From Liopterus haemorrhoidalis (Eukaryota; Arthropoda; Insecta; Coleoptera; Dytiscidae), in assembly GCA_963971575.1 (NCBI GenBank), contig OZ020619.1, positions 20,404,813 through 20,468,812 on the forward strand: a stretch of DNA of 64,000 nt. The letters are read 5' to 3'. The notes beneath the pieces were generated by a model that was not told the origin of the DNA, searched no databases, and saw nothing but the letters and a program-made list of their open reading frames with translations. Positions 56,120-64,000 of the stretch are shown here, piece by piece; position 1 is the first letter of the stretch, and the number at the start of each line of letters is the position of its first letter. Both the position numbers and the translations under genes were made by a program.

Positions 56120-59100
56120 CTATATATATAAAAGGCAGTGTCCTGACTGACTGACTCACTCATCACCGCCCAGCCCGAACCCCTGGGCCTAGAAACTTGA
56201 AATTCGGAGAGTATATTCCCTTCATCATGTAAGCACCCAATAAGAAGGGATTTTTCGAAATTCCACTCCTAAGGGATGAAAAGGGGTGAAATGTGATATC
56301 ACGAATTCCTTAATATCTCTTAGGGCCGATGGGATATCGACTTAGTTTTTGCTTACAAGTATTACCCATACAAATGCCGAAAAACCAATTTCGGGATTTT
56401 GCCCTAATCAACCCCTAAAGGGGTGAACCTACAATCGGGGTGGATTATACATCCCATTGTATTTCCTGCGTTCGTTTAGTTGCAAGATTACTTTTTGGCA
56501 CATAGGTGTCTTTTTAAAATATCTCGAAATGGTATTGACAGTTTTTTGAAATTTCACCCCTAAAGGGTGAAACGGGGTGAATTGTGATTTTAAGGATTCT
56601 TTAATATCTCTTAGGACCAATAAGATATCGACTTGCTTTTTGCTTACAAAGATTACCCATACAAATACCAAAAAACATGTTTCAGGTTTTTGTCCTAATC
56701 AACCCCTAAAGGGGTGGATCTACAATCGGGGTGAATTATACATCCCGTCGTAATTCCTGTGTTCGTTTAGTTGCAACATTACTTTTTGGCGCATAGGTGT
56801 CTTTTTAAAATATCTCGAAATGGGTTTGAGAGTTTCTTAAAAATCCATCCCTAAGGGTTGAAAAGGGGTGAATTGTGATTTCAAGGATTCCTTAATATCT
56901 TTTAGGATCAATAAGATATCGACTTACTGTTTGCTTGCAAAGATTATCCATACAATTACCGAAAAACTTATATCAGGAATTTGTCCTAATCAACCCCTAA
57001 AGGGGTGGATCTACAATCGGGGTGAGATATACATTCCGTCGTATTTCCTGTGTTCGTTTAGTTGCAACATTACTTTTTAGCCCATAGGAGTATTTTTAGA
57101 ATATCTCGAAAAGGTATTGGTAGTTGTTTAAAATTTCACCCCTATAGGGTGAAAAGGGGTGAATTATGATTTCAAGTATTGCTTAATATCTTTTAGAACC
57201 AATAAGATATCGACTTGCTTCTTGCTTACAAAGATTACCCATACAAATACCGAATCATCAATTTCAGGATTTTGTTCTAATCAACCCCTAAAGGGGTGGA
57301 TCGACAATCGTGGTGAATTATATATCCCGTCGTAATTCCTGTGTTCGTTTAGTTGCAACATTACTTTTTGGCGCATAGGTGTCTTTTTAAAATATCTCGA
57401 AATGGGTTTGAGAGTTTCTTAAAAATCCATCCCTAAGGGTTGAAAAGAGGTGAATTGTGATTTCAAGGATTCCTTAATATCTTTTAGGATCAATAAGATA
57501 TCGACTTACTGTTTGCTTGCAAAGATTATCCATACAATTACCGAAAAACTTATATCAGGAATTTGTCCTAATCAACCCCTAAAGGGGTGGATCTACAATC
57601 GGGGTGAGATGTGCATTCCGTCGTATTTCCTGTGTTCGTTTAGTTGCAACATTACTTTTTAGCCCAGAGGAGTATTTTTAGAATATCTCGAAAAGGTATT
57701 GGTAGTTTTTTAAAATTTCACCCCTATAGGGTGAAAAGGGGTGAATTATGATTTCAAGTATTCCTTAATATCTTTTAGAACCAATAAGATATCGACTTGC
57801 TTTTTGCTTACAAAGATTACCCATACAAATACCGAAAAACATATTTCAGGTTTTTGTCCTAATCAACCCCTAAAGGGGTGTATCTACAATCGGGGTGAAT
57901 TATACATCCCGTCGTATTTCCTGTGTTCATTAGTTGCAGCATTACTTTTTGGCACATAGGTGTCTTTTTAAAATATCTCGAAATGGGTTTGACAGTTTTT
58001 TAAAATTTCACCCCTAAGGGTTGAAAAGGGGTGAATTGTGATTTCAAGGATTGCTTAATATCTCTTAGGACCAATAAGATATGGACCTACTGTTTGCTTG
58101 CAAAGATTATCCATATAATACCGAAAAACGTATTTCAAGAATTTGTCCTAATCAACCCCTAAAGGGGTGGATCTACAATCGGGGTGAGTTATACATTCCG
58201 TCGTATTTCCTGTGTACGTTTAGTTGCAACATTACTTTTTAGCACATAGGAGTCTTTTTAAAATATCTCGAAAAGGTTTTGGTAGTTTTTTAAAATTTCA
58301 CCCCTATAGGGTGAAAAGGGGTGAATTATGATTTCAAGTATTCCTTAATATCTCTTAGAACGAATAAGATATCGACTTGCTTCTTGCTTACAAAGATTAC
58401 CCATACAAATACCGAATCATCAATTTCAGGATTTTGTCCTAATCAACCCCTAAAGGGGTGGATCTACAATCGGGGTGAATTATACATCCCGTCGTAATTC
58501 CTGTGTTCGTATAGTTGCAACATTACTTTTTGGCACATAAGTATCTTTTTAAAATATCTCGAAATGGGTTTGACAGTTTTTTAAAATTCCACCCCTAAGG
58601 GTTGAAAAGGGGTGAATTGTGATTTCAAGGATTCCTTAATATCTCTTAGGATCAATAAGATATCGACTTACTGTTTGCTTGCAAAGATTATCCATACAAT
58701 TACCGAAAAACTTATTTCAGGAATTTGTCCTAATCAACCCCTAAAGGGGTGGATCTACAAACGGGGTGAGTTATACATTCCGTCGTATTTCCTGTGTTCG
58801 TTTAGTTGCAACATTACTTTTTAGCACATAGGAGTCTTTTTAAAATATCTCGAAAAGGATTTGGTAGTTTTTTAAAATTTAACTCCTATAGGGTGAAAAG
58901 GGGTAAATTATGATTTCAAGTATTCCTTAATATCTCTTAGAACCAATAAGATATCGACTTGCTTTTTGCTTACAAAGATTACCCATACAAATACCGAATC
59001 ACCAATTTCAGGATTTTGTCCTAATCAACCCCTAAAGGGGTGGATCTACAATCGGGGTGAATTATACATTCCATCGTATTTCCTGTGTTCGTTTAGTTGC

Positions 59101-61722
59101 AACATTACTTTTTAGCACATAAGTGTCTTTTTAAAATATCTCGAAAAGGTTTTGGTAGTTTTTTAAAATTTCACCCCTAACGGGTGAAAAGGGGTGAATT
59201 GTGATTTCAAGGATTCCTTAAATCTCTTAGGGCCAATAAGATATTGACTCGCTTTTTGCTTACAAAGATTACCCATACAAATACCGAAAAATATATTTCA
59301 GGATTTTGTCCTAATCAACCCCTACAGGATGGATCTACAATCGGGGTGAATTATACATCCCGTCGTATTCCCTGTGTTTATTGACATATAAGGTTTCTTT
59401 TTAGCACATAGGCGTCTTTTTAAATTTAACCCCTAAAGGGTGAAAATGGGTGAAATGTGATTTCAAGGATTGTTTAATATTTTTTTAACACCAATAAGAT
59501 ATCGACTTGGTTTTTGCTTACAAAAACTACCCTTGCAAATGCCGAAAAACTTTTTGATTTTGTCCTAATCAACTCCTTAAGGGGTGGATCTACAATCGGG
59601 GTGAACTATACATCCCGCCGTATTTCCTGTGTTCGTTTAGTTGCAACATTACTTTTTGGCACATAGGTATCTTTTTAAAATACCCCGAAATAGTTATTAT
59701 AGACAGTTTTTTAAAATTACCCCCTAAGGGGTGAAAAGGGATGAATTGTGATTTCAAGGATTCCTTAATATCTCTTAGGACCAATAAGATACCGACTTGC
59801 TTTTTACTTACGAAGATTACCCATAAAAATACCGAAAAACTTATTTCAGGATTTGGTCCTTATCAACCCCTAAAGAGGTGGATCTACAATCGGGGTGATT
59901 TATACATCCCGTCGTATTTCCTCTGTTCGTTTAGTTGCAACATTAATTTTTGGCACATAGGTATCTTTTTAAAATATCTCGAAATAGTTTTGACAGTTTT
60001 TTAAAATTACTCCCTAAAGGGTAAAAAGAGGTGAATTGTGATTTCAAGGATTCCTTAATATCTCTTAGGACCAATAAGATATCGACTTGCTTTTTGCTTA
60101 CGAAGATTACCCGTATAAATACCGAAAAACTTATTTCAGAATTTTATCCTAATCAACCCCTAAAGGGGTGAACCTACACCCATTGTATTTCCTGTGTTCG
60201 TTTAGTTGCAACATTAATTTTTGGCACATAGGTGTCCTTTTAAAATATCTCGAAATGGTATTGACAGTTTTTTTAAATTTCACCCCTAAAGGGTGAAAAG
60301 GGGTGAATTGTAATTTCAAGGATTCCTTAATATCTCTTAGGACCAATAAGATATCGACTTGCTCTTTGCTTACAAAGATTACCAATACAAATACGGAAAA
60401 ATTTATTTCAGGATTTTGTCCTAATCAACCCCTAAAGGGTGAATCTACAATTGGGGTGAATTATACATCCCGTCATATTCCCTGTGTTTGTTGAGTTATA
60501 AGGTTTCTTTTTGGCACATAGGCGTATTTTTAAAATATCTCGAAATGGTTTTGACATTTTTTTTAAATTTAACCCCTAAAGGGTGAAAAGGGGTAAAATG
60601 TGATTTCAAGGATTGTTTAACATTTTTAAGGACCAATAAGATATTGACTTGGTTTTTGCTTACAAAAACTACCCTTACAAATACCGAAAAACCAAATTTT
60701 TGATTTTGTCCTAATCAACCCCTTAAGGGGTGGATCTACAATCGGTATGAATTATACATCCCGTCGTATTTCCTGTGTTCGTTTAGTTGCAACATTACTT
60801 TTTGGCACATAGGTGTTTTTTTTTTAATATCTCGAAATTTTTTGCTATTTTTTTTAATTTCACCCCTTAAGGTTGTAAAGGGGTGAAATGTGATTTCAAT
60901 AATACTTTAATTCTTTTAGGACCAATAAGATATCGACTTGGTGTTTGCTTACAAAAGTTATCCATACAAATGCCGAAAAACTTATTTCAGGATTTCGTCC
61001 TAATCAACCCCTAAAGGGGTGATTCTATAAACGGGGTAGATTATAAATCGCGTCGTATTTCCTGTGTTTGTTGAGTTATAACGTTTCTTTTTGGCACATA
61101 GGTGTCTTTTTAAAATATCTCGAAATGGTTTTAACAGTTTTTTACCTTTAACAAATATCACCCCTAAAGGGTGAAAAGAGGGAATTGTGATGTCAAGGAC
61201 TCCTTAATATCTTCTAGGATCAATAAGATACAGACTTGGTTTTTGCTTATAAAGATTACCCATACAAATGCCGAAAAATGTTTTTCAGGATTTTATCTTA
61301 ATCAACCCCTAAAGGGGTGAATCTACATTTGGGGTGAATTATAGAACCCTTTGTATATCCAGCGGTTGTTGAGTTATAACATTCCATTTTGGCATATATG
61401 TGTTTTGACAGTTTTCTTTCACTCCTAAAGGGTAAATTAGTATTTTTTTGTTTGAAATAAAAAATTACGGGAGTACATTTTTAAAATAAAAATATATAAA
61501 AATAAAATAAAAATAAAAAATTATAGGAGAGTACATTTTTCAGTATGACGTAAGAACACTATCTGGTGAAAAGGAGTAAACTGTTTTTTCACGGATTCCT
61601 CAATATCTCTTAGGACAGATGAGATATCGACTAGATTTTTTGTTACAAAGGTTACCCATACCCATATTTTATGCGAATGAGACCATCAATATACCGTAGC
61701 GAAGCACGGGTTTTCAGCTAGT
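56120..61722 (-). mobile_element. E4: tandem-unit element, short units, inserted in LINE ORF1
   Basis: On the plus strand it begins with the inverted tail (CTATATATATAAAAGGCAGT, GACTGACTGACTCACTCATC, ACCGCCCAGCCCGAACCCCT) and ends with the inverted head (CCGTAGCGAAGCACGGGTTT, then TCAGCTAGT). About eighteen units with the inverted marker AATCAACCCCTAAAGGGGTG run from 56411 to 61310, mostly 290 bp apart. A near-exact two-unit (588-bp) duplication covers 56821-57200 and 57409-57788. Non-coding. Confidence 0.78.
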
Positions 61723-62432
61723 CGTTGAATATAACCGACCTTAACGATAAAGTTATGCAGTTAATGGTCGGTTTTGATGCCTTAAATAATAAGCAAGAGG
61801 CAATGCTCAAATCTGTCGAATACACAAGTGCAAGTTTTGATAGTTTTAATACAAAAATTGCTGATTTTGCTGCCTTACAAAAACTTTAAACGATGGAGAG
61901 GAGAATTAATCTTCTAGAAAAGGATAATGCTGATCTTCGCCATGAATTGGAAGATATGCAACAATAATCGAGAAGAAACAATATTGAAATTTCCGGTGTC
62001 CCTGAACAACGAGGTGAAAATATAGTTGAAGTTGTGCAAAAAGTCGGTAATATAGTTGTAGTGAAATGTGATATATCTCATATTGCTGCATGCCATCGTA
62101 TTCCTAATCGCGACAAGAATCGTGATAAGTCGATTATTGTAAAATTCAACTCTCGAATTATTAAACAAAATTTCGTAGCAGCTGCAAAAGTTAGAAAACA
62201 GGAGTTAACTACATCAAACATAGGATATACATCAGCCCCCAATAAACTGATTTATGTTTGTGATCATTTAACGCCCAAAAATAAAGAACTGTTGTTCAAA
62301 ACAAAAAAGTTTTGTCGGGAAAATAATTTTAAATACGTTTGGGTAAGTGATTGTAAAATTCTAATAAGAAAAAATGAAAATTCAAAGATTATTGCTATTC
62401 ATAATGAGTCATTTTTAAACTCTTTAATTTAA
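61723..62432 (+). pseudogene. LINE ORF1 coiled coil and RNA-binding domain
   Basis: After E4 the coding resumes with LNDKVMQLMVGFDALNNKQE and a coiled coil (LQKL, a stop, then RRINLLEKDNADLRHELEDM, and a second stop at QQ). From SRRNNIEISGVPEQRGENIV it reads the L1-like RRM, ACHRIPNRDKNRDKSIIVKF, then a CTD-like end to 62432. Two in-frame stops near 61888 and 61966 make it defective. Confidence 0.78.
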
Positions 62433-62477
62433 AATTATTTTCTCGCTAGAATTTCTTAAAACACTATTTGTATACAA

Positions 62478-63397
62478 ATGGATCCGTTCCTAACATGTTA
62501 CTACCAAAATGTACGTGGCTTAAGTAGCAAAGTCAATGAAATTTATAAAAACATATGTTTAAACGAATATGACATAATATGTTTGGTGGAAACTTGGCTG
62601 GACGAAAGCATTTATAGTAATGAAATTTTCAATGATAATTACATAGTTTTTCGTCGCGATAGAGATATTTATACTTCACAAAAATCATATGGTGGAGGGA
62701 GTCTTATAGCTGTCTCAAACCGTCTCCATGTTACTGAAAGACACAGTTGGAAATGCAAAAATGTTGAGGATGTCTGGATATCTCTAACGCTGCCGAATAA
62801 TTCGAAAATTCATGTATGTTGTGTATATCTACCAGGTTATTTAAGTTTGGAACATTTAACCCAATTCTATGATAATATTATAACTCTAATGAATGATAAC
62901 TGTGATGATAAATTCTTAATTATTGGTGATTTCAATTTGCCAAATATTAACTGGATAAAACAATATGCATTACCCACTTTACTTCCAAGTGTAACAATGT
63001 CAGATAAAAAATCTCTATTATTTTTTCATTTCTAAACATATCAAATCTTAATCAACTTAATAATGTTTGTAACAAAAATAATAGAATTTTGGACCTATTG
63101 TTATGTAATAATGATAGGTTACTGGTTGAATCATGTGATACTCCACTGATATGGGAAGATTCACATCACAAGCCAATCCTCATAAGATATAATCTAGATG
63201 GTAAAATAAAATTTTCTAACTCAAACTATTCTAAAAGAAATTTTTCTATATGTGATTTTGGTTTATTAAATGAGACTATTATGTCATATAATTGGAAATC
63301 GTTGTTTGAGAGACGAGATATTAACTCTTGTATTAACATATTTTATAATATTATTTATTCAGTGATTGAAAACAATGTAACCTTAGAAAATAATTAA
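62478..63397 (+). pseudogene. LINE ORF2 endonuclease, frameshifted
   Basis: MDPFLTCYYQNVRGLSSKVN starts an AP endonuclease with ETWLDE, SYGGGSLIAVSN, VCCVYLPG and IIGDFNLPNINW. The frame fails near 63000 (MSDKKSLLFF) and continues from 63089 (the codons before it read NRILDLLLCN) with DTPLIWEDSHHKPILI, where the SDH motif reads EDSHH. It then covers the linker to RT. Confidence 0.8.
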
Positions 63398-64000
63398 AAA
63401 TAAATTTCCTGTTTGGTATAAATCGTCAACTATTAAAATATTCCGCGAAAAACAGAAATTTCATAAAAAGTGGAAAACTTATAAACAAATTCCGGATTAT
63501 AATTAATTTTCCATATTACGGAAAAGGTTAAATTGTTGCTATAAATAGAGACTACACAGACTGGATAAAATCTGTAGAAAGTAGCTTGAAGACAAATCCA
63601 AAAGTTTTTTGGAGTTACGTCTCAGCTAAAAAGAAAACAGTGAATATCCCACAGAATATGATTCTTGATAATGAATCTGCCGATAATTATTCTGATATAT
63701 GTAAACTCTTTAATAAGTCATTTGAATCTAACTTTGAGCCCGGAATTTTGATTGATGATAATATGCAACAGAGTACAGAAACCATGTCGCAGGGAATAAA
63801 TTTTTCTCATATTAATAAATTTAAAATATCACAGCTTTTAGAACATGTCGATCTTAGCAAGGGGCCTGGGCCTGATGGTCTACAACCAATTTTTATAAAA
63901 CATTGTGCTCCTGCCTTAACTGAACCGCTTTATATCCTATTTAACAAATCTCTTCAAGAAGGAATATTTCCTGATTTATGGAAACAAGCGTTAGTAACCC
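63398..64000 (+). pseudogene. LINE ORF2 reverse transcriptase, N-terminal part
   Basis: Several frames with stops carry the region before RT. From about 63840 the fingers are readable: LSKGPGPDGLQPIFIKHCAP, LYILFNKSLQEGIFPDLWKQ, ALVT, cut by the window edge. The GPDGL and FPxxWK motifs are RT landmarks. Confidence 0.75.

Larger units (their letters stand above)
55930..64000 (+). mobile_element. CR1/Jockey-like LINE with PHD-finger ORF1, split by E4, runs off window
   Basis: The ORF1 start (55930-56118) and the rest of ORF1 (61723-62432) are separated by the E4 element. ORF2 begins at 62478 and its RT is cut by the window edge. Upstream (55495-55570) is a block with GTCTGTCTGTGTGTCTGTTT and ACTCAAAAACTACTAGTCGG that may be its 5' region. 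The clade is inferred from the PHD finger, RRM and RT style. Confidence 0.8.

Noticed and set aside
45562..60494. About twenty similar 60-90-codon frames, for example ones reading CDFKDSLISLRTNKIST and SGICPNQPLKGWIYNRGE
   Set aside because: They recur once per 290-bp tandem unit, on whichever strand is antisense to the E element, share no protein motif and are broken at random. They are by-products of the repeat, not a gene family.

Overview
This is AT-rich animal nuclear DNA. Coding sequence is split by GT/AG introns, Tc1/mariner, hAT, PIF/Harbinger, piggyBac-like and LINE relics are dense, and simple repeats are long. The repertoire (I-clade LINE with RNase H, LINEs with a PHD-finger ORF1, Harbinger elements with a MADF protein, short ends containing CCCGTGCTTCGCTACGG) fits an arthropod, most likely an insect. 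I cannot name the species. There are no rRNA genes, CRISPR arrays or operons.

Only one ordinary host gene is recognisable: a SWAP-70/DEF6 family gene on the minus strand. Its start exon (8060-8158) splices in phase 0 to a large exon (1539-2784) carrying the PH domain and the start of the coiled coil. The C-terminus lies beyond the left edge. The 5.3-kb intron between them is packed with transposons: a piggyBac-like MITE with TTAA duplications, a hAT MITE with a mariner nested in it, another TIR element, a dispersed GTAGGTAT-repeat copy and a second hAT MITE. A lone first exon resembling SWIM/YqaJ-family proteins lies at 10471-10601.

11.4-19.1 kb is one I-clade LINE on the minus strand, with ORF1 tail, endonuclease, RT, RNase H and a Cys/His tail. 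Four DNA transposons cut it, each with its own target duplication, and one of those carries a fifth insertion. 19.1-27.7 kb holds repeat fragments, a 155-bp tandem repeat, two larger hAT elements (one with a transposase dimerisation-domain relic), a Penelope-like fragment with a hammerhead-like core, and a tRNA-derived SINE with a 12-bp target duplication. 27.7-35.9 kb is a multilayer nest around a LINE with a PHD-finger ORF1; two inverted copies of a 1-kb dispersed repeat lie before and inside it. 36.5-37.3 kb is a deleted Harbinger element with convergent transposase and MADF remnants.

39.4-50.6 kb and 56.1-61.7 kb hold the most unusual material: four long elements (E1-E4) sharing a head (ACTAGCTGA...CCCGTGCTTCGC) and a tail (TCAG repeats, then TTTTATATATATAGA). 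Their bodies are tandem arrays of a unit that exists in a roughly 405-bp and a roughly 290-bp form. E1, E2 and E3 are joined tail to head. E4 is inverted and sits inside the ORF1 of a third LINE, which runs off the right edge. Between them, 50.6-56 kb holds a palindromic TIR element, a 141-bp tandem repeat, a perfect 17-bp-arm hairpin, a LINE 3' fragment and another internally deleted mariner.

All coordinates were read by eye from the sequence. Family names rest on motif recognition, not on database searches.
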